Shown: positions 19,986-27,624 of the stretch, in pieces
Position numbering within the stretch: the stretch's first letter is position 1
How the letters are laid out: each line of letters begins with the position of its first letter
Source: Actinomycetota bacterium
GTDB taxonomy: Bacteria > Actinomycetota > Acidimicrobiia > Acidimicrobiales > JAJPHE01
Assembly (NCBI GenBank): GCA_027315345.1
Contig: DAHUYE010000090.1
Location: forward strand, 48,241 to 112,240
DNA length: 64,000 nt
Reading direction: 5' to 3'
The notes under the pieces: generated by a model
Databases searched by the model: none
What the model saw: only the letters and a program-made list of their open reading frames with translations
What the model was told of the DNA's origin: nothing
Translations under genes and position numbers: made by a program

Positions 19986-20882
19986 ATGAGTCTGCCCCTT
20001 CCGACCACCCTCAGCCCCTCCAAGGTCTCCTCTTTCAAGGACTGCGCCCTGGCCTTCCGGTTCTCGACCATCGACCGGCTCCCCGAGCCGCCCTCCCCGG
20101 CCGCGGCCAAGGGAACGCTGGTCCACAAGGCTCTCGAACTCCTCTTCTGGGACCACCCCCAGGGCTCCCGATCCCTGGCCGCCGCCCTGGACTGCCTGGG
20201 CCGGGCCTGGTCCCTTCTGGCCAGCGACGCGGAGTTCACCGAGCTGGGCCTGAGTGACGAGGAGGCGGCTCAGTTCCGCCACGAGGCCGACCAACTCCTG
20301 CGCCGGTACTTCCAGCTGGAGGACCCGGACCGGATCCAGGTGCTGGGCACCGAGCTGATGCTCCAGGCCCCCTTGGGGGACATGCAGCTGCGCGGCATCA
20401 TCGACCGGCTGGAGCTCGATCCCGACGGCCGTCTGGTGGTCACCGATTACAAGACCGGCCGGGTCCCGCCCGAGTCGCGCGAGCAGGCCCGCCTGGGGGG
20501 AGTCCACTTCTACGCCTACCTGTGCGAGAAGGCCCTGGGCGTCCGGCCGGCCCGGGTTCAGCTCCTGTACCTGGCCGAGCCCATGTCCATCTCGGCCACC
20601 CCCTCCGACCAGTCCATCAAGGGCATGGCCGTCCGGGCCCAGGCGGTGTGGGCGGCGGTGGAGCGGGCCTGCCAGACCGAGGACTTCCGGCCCCATCCTT
20701 CGGCCCTGTGCGGCTACTGCGCCTATCAGGCCTTCTGCCCCGCCTTCGGTGGGGATCCGGCCCTGGCCGTCTCCCAACGGCCCGGGTCCACCGAAGCCCA
20801 GGTGGGTCCGGCCGAGGCCCGGCCCGATCCCACCCAAGCGGTGCGGGACGCGCTGCGGGCCGCCGGCCTGGTCGGCGTCTGA
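19986..20882 (+). CDS. RecB-family PD-(D/E)XK nuclease with Fe-S cysteines
   Basis: Predicted exonuclease of 298 residues. It has the family start LSPSKVSSFKDCALAFRF with the first Cys, KGTLVHKALELLF (motif I His), LRGIIDRLELDPDG (metal Asp) and VVTDYKTGR, the core D...DYKTG motif, then a downstream Gln/Tyr helix (FYAYLCEKA). The C-terminal CGYCAYQAFCPAF cluster, with the N-terminal Cys, matches the four-Cys 4Fe-4S site of AddB/Cas4-like nucleases. TAGCCT lies 9 nt before the ATG. It is a stand-alone nuclease, without helicase or Cas neighbours, so general DNA repair is more likely than CRISPR adaptation. Confidence 0.88.
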   Translation: MSLPLPTTLSPSKVSSFKDCALAFRFSTIDRLPEPPSPAAAKGTLVHKALELLFWDHPQGSRSLAAALDCLGRAWSLLASDAEFTELGLSDEEAAQFRHEADQLLRRYFQLEDPDRIQVLGTELMLQAPLGDMQLRGIIDRLELDPDGRLVVTDYKTGRVPPESREQARLGGVHFYAYLCEKALGVRPARVQLLYLAEPMSISATPSDQSIKGMAVRAQAVWAAVERACQTEDFRPHPSALCGYCAYQAFCPAFGGDPALAVSQRPGSTEAQVGPAEARPDPTQAVRDALRAAGLVGV

Positions 20883-20889
20883 GCCGGCG

Positions 20890-21480
20890 TTGGCCCGGCC
20901 CCGGGGGCCCCTAGCCCGTTTCGACGCCGCCGCCGACCGCGCCTTCGACCGGCTCCGGGGCCGGAACTGGGCCGACCGCCTCTTCTACGCCGCTTCGGCC
21001 CTGGGCGACCACGGCATCCTCTGGCTCATCCTGGCCGCCCTGCGGGCGGCCCGGCCCGACGGCGGCACCGGGCGCAGCCGCCAGGCGGCCGTGAGGGCGG
21101 CGGCCGGGGTCGGGATCGAGTCGGCCATCGTCAACCTGGGGGTCAAGTCCCTCTTCCGCCGGGTGAGGCCGGTACCTCCGGCGTCCCACCCCCTTCCCTT
21201 CCGCCATCCCCGGACCAGCAGCTTCCCCAGCGGCCACGCCACCTCGGCCTTCTGCGCCGCCGACCTGCTGGGCGAGGACGACCCTCTCATGCCTGCCTAC
21301 TACGGCCTGGCGGTGGTGGTCGCCACCAGCCGGGTCTACGTCCGGATCCACCACGCCTCCGACGTGGCCGCCGGGGCGATGCTGGGGGCGGCCATGGGCC
21401 GGCTGGGCCGGAAGCTGGCGCCCCTGGGCGCCCCGCCCGTCTGGCGCCGGGAATCCGGGGCGGCGGCGCGACGTTCCTAA
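20890..21480 (+). CDS. PAP2-superfamily phosphatase
   Basis: Membrane-associated phosphatidic-acid-phosphatase-like enzyme of about 196 residues. The three family motifs are present: KSLFRRVRP (C1), PSGHATSAF (C2) and SRVYVRIHHASDV (C3, with the catalytic His and Asp). Hydrophobic helices lie around the motifs. The start is uncertain: I chose TTG 20890, which begins LARPRGPLARF just after the RecB-like stop, because the frame further upstream overlaps that gene. It is followed after 5 bp by the DsbA-fold gene, so the three form one transcription unit. The lipid or isoprenoid phosphate substrate is unknown. Confidence 0.85.
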   Translation: MARPRGPLARFDAAADRAFDRLRGRNWADRLFYAASALGDHGILWLILAALRAARPDGGTGRSRQAAVRAAAGVGIESAIVNLGVKSLFRRVRPVPPASHPLPFRHPRTSSFPSGHATSAFCAADLLGEDDPLMPAYYGLAVVVATSRVYVRIHHASDVAAGAMLGAAMGRLGRKLAPLGAPPVWRRESGAAARRS

Positions 21481-21485
21481 GGGGG

Positions 21486-22088
21486 ATGCCCCGCACCTTC
21501 TCCGTCAACTGGGACTACCGCTGCCCCTTCGCCCGCAACGCCCATGAGCACGTCCTGGCGGGCCTGCGGGCCGGGGCCGACTGGAGCGTCGAGTTCCTCC
21601 CCTACTCCCTGTCCCAGGGCCACCGCGAAGTGGGGGATCCCCCGGTGTGGGATGACCCGGCCAAGGCCCCCGACCTGCTGGCCATGCTGGCTTCCCTGGC
21701 GGTCCAGGAGACCCAGCCCGATCGCTTTCTGGACGTCCACGCCGCTCTGTTCCGGGCCCGCCATGACCAGGGCCGGGACCTGCGCCGGGAGGAAGTGGCC
21801 CGGGAGGTCCTGGCCGAAGCCGGGGCCGACGCCGACGCCGCCCTGGCCGAGGTGGCCTCGGGCGGACCACTGGATTCCTTCCGCAAGGCCCACGAGGCGT
21901 CCGAAGCCGACTACGACGTGTGGGGGGTACCCACCTTCGTGGTCGGAGACCGGGCCGCCTTCGTTCGGCTCATGACCCGGCCGGACGGGGATGCCTCGGC
22001 CTCCGTCGACCTCATCGATCGGGTGGTCGGGGCGGTGGGGGGCTGGACCGAGGTCAACGAGCTGAAGCACACCACCCTGGATCGCTGA
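21486..22088 (+). CDS. DsbA-fold protein with single N-terminal cysteine
   Basis: Thioredoxin/DsbA-like protein of 200 residues, with no signal peptide, so cytosolic. The active-site position reads YRCPFARNAHEH, that is C-x-x-A instead of CxxC, which excludes a normal dithiol oxidase. YDVWGVPTFVVGDRAAFVRL provides the cis-Pro loop. Relatives include 2-hydroxychromene-2-carboxylate isomerases and actinobacterial mycothiol-dependent proteins of the DsbA fold; a single Cys would fit a low-molecular-weight thiol-linked mechanism. ATG 21486 follows AAGGGGG. It is the last gene of the RecB-like/PAP2 run. Its function is inferred from the fold only. Confidence 0.75.
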   Translation: MPRTFSVNWDYRCPFARNAHEHVLAGLRAGADWSVEFLPYSLSQGHREVGDPPVWDDPAKAPDLLAMLASLAVQETQPDRFLDVHAALFRARHDQGRDLRREEVAREVLAEAGADADAALAEVASGGPLDSFRKAHEASEADYDVWGVPTFVVGDRAAFVRLMTRPDGDASASVDLIDRVVGAVGGWTEVNELKHTTLDR

Positions 22089-22135
22089 GCCGGCCGGCAG
22101 GCGCCGATCCGGCCCCACGGCCTTAGCATCGGTGC

Positions 22136-23122
22136 ATGGCCATACGCCTCGAGCCCCAGGACGAATACATGCACGAGCTCGGCCCCGAGCCGACCTTCAA
22201 CGAGAGCATGTATTTCAACGTCTACGACCCCTCCAAGCACGTGGGCGGGTTCGTGCGGATAGGCAACCGGGCCAATGAGGGCTACGCCGAGATGACCGTG
22301 TGCCTTTACCTGCCCGACGGGCGGGTCGCCTTCATGTTCAACCGGCCCAAGATCAGCGACAACTCCGCCTTCGACGCCGGCGGGCTGCGCTTCGAGGTGG
22401 TCCGGCCCTTCGAGGAACTGCTCGTCTCCTACCAGGGCTCGGTGGTCCTCCTGGATGACCCGCTCCAGATGGCCGATCCCCGGACCGCCTTCAAGGAGAA
22501 CCCGTCGGCCCCGGCCGAGATCAGCCTGGCCTTCGGAGGTCTGTCCTCCATGTTCGGAGGGGAGTCGGACGAGCCCCAGGAGGCCGAGGGGGAGGAGTTC
22601 GCCCGCGGTCACTACGAGCAGCTGGTCTCGGGGGTGGGGTCGATAAAGGTGGGGGACGACACCTGGGAGATCGACGGCTTCGGCCTCCGTGACCACTCCT
22701 GGGGCCCGCGCACCTGGCAGGCCCCGTGGTATTACCGCTGGCTCACGGCCAACTTCGGTCCCAACTTCGGCTTCATGGCCTCCCGCATCGCCCGCAAGGA
22801 GGGACCCGGAACCCGGGGGGGCTTCGTCTGGGACGGCACGGCCATGCACTACTGCAACCAGGTGGAGATCAGCACCGGCTGGCGGGGCGAGGACAACTAC
22901 CACGACACCGTCACCGTCGCCCTACGCAGCGGGGATCAGGAGTGGAAGGCGGTGGGCAAGGTGCTCTCCCTCATACCGCTGCGGAACCGCCGGGAGGGCA
23001 TGATCACCCGCATATCCGAGGGCATGACCTGCTGGACCACCGAGGACCAGCGGGTCGGCTACGGGCTGTCCGAGTACCTGGACCAGATCATCGACGCCGG
23101 CCCGGTGGGCCTGGCCGAGTAG
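22136..23122 (+). CDS. CrtC/AttH-like lipocalin-type protein
   Basis: Conserved-looking protein of 328 residues, no signal peptide. The segment DGFGLRDHSWGPRTWQAPWYYRWL resembles the central motif of hydroxyneurosporene synthase/AttH-type double-lipocalin proteins and of actinobacterial proteins of the DUF7064/7065 kind, often found beside lipid genes. Other conserved-looking stretches are EPTFNESMYFNVYDP near the start and GMTCWTTEDQRVGYG near the end. Substrate and reaction are not known. TAGCAT sits 6 nt before the ATG, a leaderless-type promoter. It is convergent, 7 bp away, with the GH63-like gene. Family naming is moderately certain; a role with hydrophobic ligands is inference. Confidence 0.65.
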   Translation: MAIRLEPQDEYMHELGPEPTFNESMYFNVYDPSKHVGGFVRIGNRANEGYAEMTVCLYLPDGRVAFMFNRPKISDNSAFDAGGLRFEVVRPFEELLVSYQGSVVLLDDPLQMADPRTAFKENPSAPAEISLAFGGLSSMFGGESDEPQEAEGEEFARGHYEQLVSGVGSIKVGDDTWEIDGFGLRDHSWGPRTWQAPWYYRWLTANFGPNFGFMASRIARKEGPGTRGGFVWDGTAMHYCNQVEISTGWRGEDNYHDTVTVALRSGDQEWKAVGKVLSLIPLRNRREGMITRISEGMTCWTTEDQRVGYGLSEYLDQIIDAGPVGLAE

Positions 23123-23129
23123 CTCCCGC

Positions 23130-25763
23130 TCAGCCCGGCGGGCGGCGGCGGTCGAGGACGATGTCGGCCACCAGGCCGGTCCAGCCCGTCTGGTGGGACG
23201 CCCCCAGGCCGGCGCCGGTGTCCCCGTTGAAGTACTCGTGGAAGGGGATGAGGTCGTGCCAGGCCGGATCGGTCTGGAACAACTCGTAGCCGCCGAAGAC
23301 GGGCCGGCGGCCGTCCGGGCCGGGCAGGAAGATGGAGAGCAGTCGCTGGCCCAGGTCATCGGCCACGTCGGAGAGGCGGCGGCCCGGTTCGGTTCCGGTC
23401 GGATCCTCGACCACGAAGTCGGTACCGAAGTGACGGTCGAAGCGGCGCAGCGCTTCGATGACCAGGTAGTTGAGCGGAAACCAGATCGGTCCCCGCCAGT
23501 TGGAGTTGCCACCGAACAGGCCGGTGCGCGACTCGGCCGGCTCATAGTCGACCGAGCCGTGGATGCCCTCGACGTCGATGTTGAAGGGATGGTCCCGGTG
23601 ATAGGCCGACACCGACCGCAGCCCGTACGGGGACAGAAACTCGGCCTCGGACAGGATGGCCTCCAGCAGCCGGCGCAACCGATCAGGCGAGACCACCGAC
23701 AGCATCAGATTGTCTGCGCCGTCGGCCTGGCCGTGGAAGACGGACTGGGCGTAGTGAGGCTTGTTGGCCACGAACCACCGCAGACGGGCGGCAAAGTCGG
23801 GCAGCCGGTTGATGGCGGCGCTATCCAGCACGGCTACCGCGCAGAGAGGGATGAGGCCGACCAGGGACCTGACCCGAAGGGGAAAGCGCCGGCCGTCACC
23901 GAGTTGGAGGACGTCGTAGTAGAAGCCGTCCTGGTCGTCCCACAGCCCCTGGTCCGAGGTGGCGGCGGCTATGTAGGTGAAGTGTTCGAAGAACTTGGTG
24001 GCGATGTCCTCGTACACGTCATCGTGGGCAGCCAGCACCATCGACATCTCCAGCAGGTTGAGGCAGTACATCGCCATCCAGGCGGTGCCGTCGGACTGCT
24101 CGAGCCGGCCGGCCACCGGCAGGGCGGCGGAGCGGTCGATGGGGCCGATGTTGTCCAACCCCAGGAAGCCCCCTTCGAACACGTTGGAACCCTGGCTGTC
24201 CTTGCGGTTCACCCACCAGTTGAAGTTGAGCAGCAGCTTGTGCAGGACCCGCTCCAGGAACTCGAAATCGCTGGAACCGTCGATCTCGAAGACCCGCAGC
24301 GCCGCCCAGGCCTGCACGGGAGGATTGACGTCCTCGAACTTCCACTCGTAGGCGGGCAGCTGGCCGTCGGGGTGCATGTACCACTCGCGACAGAGCAGAA
24401 CCAGCTGCTCCTTGGCCAGTTCCGGATCCAGGTGGGCCAGGACCACGCAGTGGAAGGCCAGGTCCCAGCTGGCGTACCAGGGGTACTCCCACTTGTCCGG
24501 CATGGAGATGACATCCCGGTTGTTGAGATGGCGCCACCCGGAGTTGCGTCCGCTCAGCCGCTGGGCCGGAGGCGGGGGCCCGGCCGGATCACCATCCAGC
24601 CAGCGCTCGACGTCGTAGTGGAAGAACTGCTGGCTCCAGATCATCCCGGCGCAGGCCTGGCGGGCCACGGCCGCCTCGGTCGGGCCGGCCCCGGCCGGGA
24701 CGATGTCGGCGTAGAAGGCGTCGGCTTCGGAACGCCGGTCCGCCATGACCTCGTCCCACTCGTTCCCCAACCCGGCCGGCGGCAGGGCTGGGGAACCGGG
24801 GCCGGGGAGGCGGCTGAGCCGCAGGCGCAACTCGACCGTCTGTCCCGGCCCGGCGTCGAGGACGTAGAGAAGGGCTCCCTTGGTCCCGAGCCCCTCAGGG
24901 TTGACGGAGGCGGTGCCGGCCACGACGTGATCACCGATGCCGTCCTTGGGCCAGGGGGTGGCGGCCGGAGCCCCGAAGAGGCGGGCCAGGTTCGACTCGT
25001 TCTCGCACACCAGCGCCTCGGGATCTCCCTCGCCCAAGAGGCGGTAGCGGCCCAGCTCGGTGTGGTCGGCCAGCAGGCCGGCGGCCTGGGCGGTGATGGA
25101 AGGTCGGTCGACGCCGGGCGCCCAGCTCCACGTGTTGCGGAACCACAGGGTGGGCAGCACGTGGAGGCGGGCCGGCTCCGGCCCGGCGTTGCGGGCCTGC
25201 AGGCGGATGCACAGGTCATGCGGATCCGCCTTGGCATAGTCCACGGCTATGTCCCAGTAACGGCCGTCGGAGAAGACACCGGTGTCGAGGAGTTCGTATT
25301 CGGGCTCGTCCTTGGTACGGGAGGCATTGACCTGCACCAGCTCGTCATAGGGGAAAGGCGCCTGCGGGTACATGTAGCGCCACCGCATCCAGGCGTGGGA
25401 CGGGGTGGCGTCCTCGTACCACCAGTACTCCTTGGCATCCTCCCCGTGGTTGCCCTGGGGGCCGGACAGCCCGAAGATGCGTTCTTTGAGGATGGGGTCG
25501 CGCCCGTTCCAGAAGGCGAAGGAGAAACACAGCCGCTGCTGGTCATCGCAGATGCCGCCCAGGCCGTCCTCACTCCACCGGTAGGCGCGGGACCGGGCGT
25601 GATCATGGGGGAAGAAGTCCCAGGCATCGCCCCCGGGGCTGTAGTCCTCCCGGACCGTGCCCCAGGCCCGTTCGCTCAGATAGGGGCCCCACTGGCGCCA
25701 CTGGCGTCGGGACTGCAGCCGGGCCCGCTCCGCCGGCACCGGTCCGTCCCGGTCAGGGGTCAC
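23130..25763 (-). CDS. GH63/MGH1-like glucosidase
   Basis: Large glycoside-hydrolase-like protein of 877 residues without a signal peptide. An (alpha/alpha)6-barrel C-terminal half is suggested by EYPWYASWDLAFHCVVLAHLDPELAKEQL, GLWDDQDGFYYD and GNSNWRGPIWFPLNYLVIEALRRF, which carry the Asp/Glu residues expected for clan GH-G (GH63/YgjK). The N-terminal half (RAWGTVREDYSPGGDAWDFF, KEYWWYEDATPSHAWMRW) is typical of the long actinobacterial glucosidase proteins annotated as MGH1-like. It probably hydrolyses a glucoside or mannoside inside the cell. The YgjP-like gene ends 9 bp upstream, so they are likely co-transcribed. The substrate is unknown. Confidence 0.82.
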   Translation of the reverse strand: MTPDRDGPVPAERARLQSRRQWRQWGPYLSERAWGTVREDYSPGGDAWDFFPHDHARSRAYRWSEDGLGGICDDQQRLCFSFAFWNGRDPILKERIFGLSGPQGNHGEDAKEYWWYEDATPSHAWMRWRYMYPQAPFPYDELVQVNASRTKDEPEYELLDTGVFSDGRYWDIAVDYAKADPHDLCIRLQARNAGPEPARLHVLPTLWFRNTWSWAPGVDRPSITAQAAGLLADHTELGRYRLLGEGDPEALVCENESNLARLFGAPAATPWPKDGIGDHVVAGTASVNPEGLGTKGALLYVLDAGPGQTVELRLRLSRLPGPGSPALPPAGLGNEWDEVMADRRSEADAFYADIVPAGAGPTEAAVARQACAGMIWSQQFFHYDVERWLDGDPAGPPPPAQRLSGRNSGWRHLNNRDVISMPDKWEYPWYASWDLAFHCVVLAHLDPELAKEQLVLLCREWYMHPDGQLPAYEWKFEDVNPPVQAWAALRVFEIDGSSDFEFLERVLHKLLLNFNWWVNRKDSQGSNVFEGGFLGLDNIGPIDRSAALPVAGRLEQSDGTAWMAMYCLNLLEMSMVLAAHDDVYEDIATKFFEHFTYIAAATSDQGLWDDQDGFYYDVLQLGDGRRFPLRVRSLVGLIPLCAVAVLDSAAINRLPDFAARLRWFVANKPHYAQSVFHGQADGADNLMLSVVSPDRLRRLLEAILSEAEFLSPYGLRSVSAYHRDHPFNIDVEGIHGSVDYEPAESRTGLFGGNSNWRGPIWFPLNYLVIEALRRFDRHFGTDFVVEDPTGTEPGRRLSDVADDLGQRLLSIFLPGPDGRRPVFGGYELFQTDPAWHDLIPFHEYFNGDTGAGLGASHQTGWTGLVADIVLDRRRPPG

Positions 25764-25772
25764 CCGAAAGTG

Positions 25773-26372
25773 TTAGCAAACCCCGGGCCCGGCCACGGGC
25801 GGCGCCGGTGGGCGGGGGCCAAGCCCGAGGGCGAAGCCGTCCAGAAACAGCCCGGCGTCGGCGCTGCGCTCAAAGCGGGCAATGAGGCGCGCGAACCCCG
25901 GCCCGTGATCGGGCACCAGGAGATGGGCCAGCTCGTGCACCAGGACGGCATCGATCACCCACGGCGGCGCCGGCCGCAGTCGCTCGGACAGGCGGATGTC
26001 ACCGGCCGGCAGGCTGCAGGACCCCCAACGCGACCACTGACGGGGGCTCCAGGTGACCGACCGGGGCCGGACGCCGTCGAGGTAGGCGTCGGCCAGGGCC
26101 ATGGCCCGCTGGGCCAGCCCGGCGTCTCCGAGGGTGAGCCCTGTACGCCGCTCCAGTAACCCCTCCACCAGCCGGCGGGTGACGGCCTCGGCGGTCCGGC
26201 GGTCCATGGAGGCGGGCAGGTCCACCAGGATGCGCCCCTCCTCCAGCCGGGCGCTGGCCCGCCGCTTGCGCCGGGCGGAGTACCTCACCTCCACCTCCGG
26301 GCGGCCCGGACCCGCCCCGGGGCGGTCGGGCTCAGGTTGGTGGGGATGACCCCGATGCAGGGTTTCGACCAT
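25773..26372 (-). CDS. YgjP/DUF45-like zinc metallohydrolase
   Basis: Protein of 199 residues of the YgjP (WLM/SprT-related) metal-dependent hydrolase type. The zinc motif is VIDAVLVHELAHLLVPDHG, giving HExxH plus a later His, preceded by the family phrase SRWGSCSLPAGDIRLSERL. The frame runs open to 26699, but ATG 26372 is the best start: TAATGT lies 7 nt upstream, a leaderless-type promoter. It diverges from a secreted-protein gene across 55 bp. E. coli YgjP has been described as a UTP pyrophosphatase, whereas similar folds are proteases; the activity here is not settled. Confidence 0.82.
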   Translation of the reverse strand: MVETLHRGHPHQPEPDRPGAGPGRPEVEVRYSARRKRRASARLEEGRILVDLPASMDRRTAEAVTRRLVEGLLERRTGLTLGDAGLAQRAMALADAYLDGVRPRSVTWSPRQWSRWGSCSLPAGDIRLSERLRPAPPWVIDAVLVHELAHLLVPDHGPGFARLIARFERSADAGLFLDGFALGLGPRPPAPPVAGPGVC

Positions 26373-26427
26373 GGCGATGACATTAGGAACGGCCTGTAAC
26401 GGGCCCAAGGGCTGGTAGAACCCGGCC

Positions 26428-27609
26428 ATGCCAGGAAGAAGGCGGCTTCCGAGTATCCCGGCCGGCGCCGGCCGCCTGGCCCCCGTCCTGGCGGTGGCCG
26501 TGGCGGTGCTGGCCGGCTCGGCGGCGTCAGCCCTATGGGCCGGGCCCTCCCGCCCCGTCGCCCACAGCTCCGCCCGGGCCCAGCCCGCCGCGGCGGCACA
26601 GCCGAGGGGCCGCCGCCCGGCGGCCTCCGGCGGGGAACGGGCCGTCCCCGCGCCGACCAGGGCCAGCTCGACCATCACCACCATCCCGGTTCCAGCCACC
26701 GACCTCGCCCTGGCCGGCTGCCCGCCGCCGCCCTACACCGGCCCGCCCCCGACTCCCCCCTGGCACCCGACCATCCTGGTCCCGGACTCGGCGCTCCCGC
26801 CCACGCCGCCGGCCCCACCCCGCACCGCCTCTACCACCCCCCTCACCGGCAAGGGCATGTGGATCTGGGAGTACGACCAGACCGACGGGGGGCGGGCCGG
26901 CGCCATCGTGGCCGCCGCCCGGGCCGCCGGGCTGCACCAGCTCTGGGTCCGGGTGGGCGACTCCCAGGCCGGTTTCTACGGGGCGGCCTTTCTGGACCAG
27001 CTGGTCCCGGCCGCCCACCGGGCCGGGCTGGACGTGATCGGCTGGGGCTTCCCCTACCTGTACGACCCGGCCGGGGACGCCCGCTGGACCGGCCAGGCCC
27101 TGGCCTGGCGGTCGCCCTCGGGAGCCCGCCTGGACGGCTTCAGCGCCGACATCGAGACCGCCTCGGAGGGCGTCGACCTGACCGCCAGGAGGGCGGCCCT
27201 TTACTTGGGCCTGGTCCGCCAGGAGGACCCGGGCTCACTGCTGGTGGCCACCGTGTTCCCGCCCACCGACCAGGAGTGGGGCAGCTATCCCTATGCGGCT
27301 ATTGCGCCGTTCATCGATGCCATGGCGCCGATGGTCTATTGGGGCTGCACCCAGCCGGTGGTGGAAGCGGACCAGGCCATGACCCGACTGGCTCCGCTGG
27401 CCCCGCTTCACCTGATCGGCCAGGCCTTCAGCATGGCCGGGGAGGAGTACGGCCGGACTAGCCCCCCGGCCCCGGCCGAGATCACCGCCTTCCTGCAGGC
27501 GGCCCAGCGGGGCGGGGCGTTGGGGGCCTCCTTCTGGAGCTGGCAGGCCATCGACCCCGCCGAGTGGCTGACCCTCGGGGCCTATCCCTGGGCCGCCGGC
27601 CCGGGCTGA
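26428..27609 (+). CDS. Secreted protein, putative TIM-barrel hydrolase
   Basis: Exported protein of 393 residues that I cannot assign to a named family. It has an N-terminal hydrophobic signal segment (LAPVLAVAVAVLAGSAASALWA), then a Pro/Thr/Ala-rich linker to about residue 140. The folded part begins GKGMWIWEYDQTDGG and continues with alternating strand-helix patterns: LHQLWVRVGD, LDVIGWGFPYLYDP, LDGFSADIETAS, LLVATVFPP, IDAMAPMVYWGC and GASFWSWQAIDP, like a glycoside-hydrolase-type TIM barrel. Acidic residues in SADIE could be catalytic. TAGAAC 6 nt before the ATG is a weak -10. It neighbours the NlpC/P60 gene on the other strand. Confidence 0.65.
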   Translation: MPGRRRLPSIPAGAGRLAPVLAVAVAVLAGSAASALWAGPSRPVAHSSARAQPAAAAQPRGRRPAASGGERAVPAPTRASSTITTIPVPATDLALAGCPPPPYTGPPPTPPWHPTILVPDSALPPTPPAPPRTASTTPLTGKGMWIWEYDQTDGGRAGAIVAAARAAGLHQLWVRVGDSQAGFYGAAFLDQLVPAAHRAGLDVIGWGFPYLYDPAGDARWTGQALAWRSPSGARLDGFSADIETASEGVDLTARRAALYLGLVRQEDPGSLLVATVFPPTDQEWGSYPYAAIAPFIDAMAPMVYWGCTQPVVEADQAMTRLAPLAPLHLIGQAFSMAGEEYGRTSPPAPAEITAFLQAAQRGGALGASFWSWQAIDPAEWLTLGAYPWAAGPG

Positions 27610-27624
27610 GGCTCGGTCCTGGGC

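Noticed and set aside
19986-20882. Cas4 nuclease
   Set aside because: The four-Cys RecB-like pattern is similar, but there is no repeat array or other cas gene, and the length and neighbours fit a stand-alone RecB-family nuclease.
23193-26159. A plus-strand frame of 988 codons opposite the GH63-like gene
   Set aside because: Composition is a Val/Gly/His-rich shadow of a real gene on the other strand; no motif or start context.
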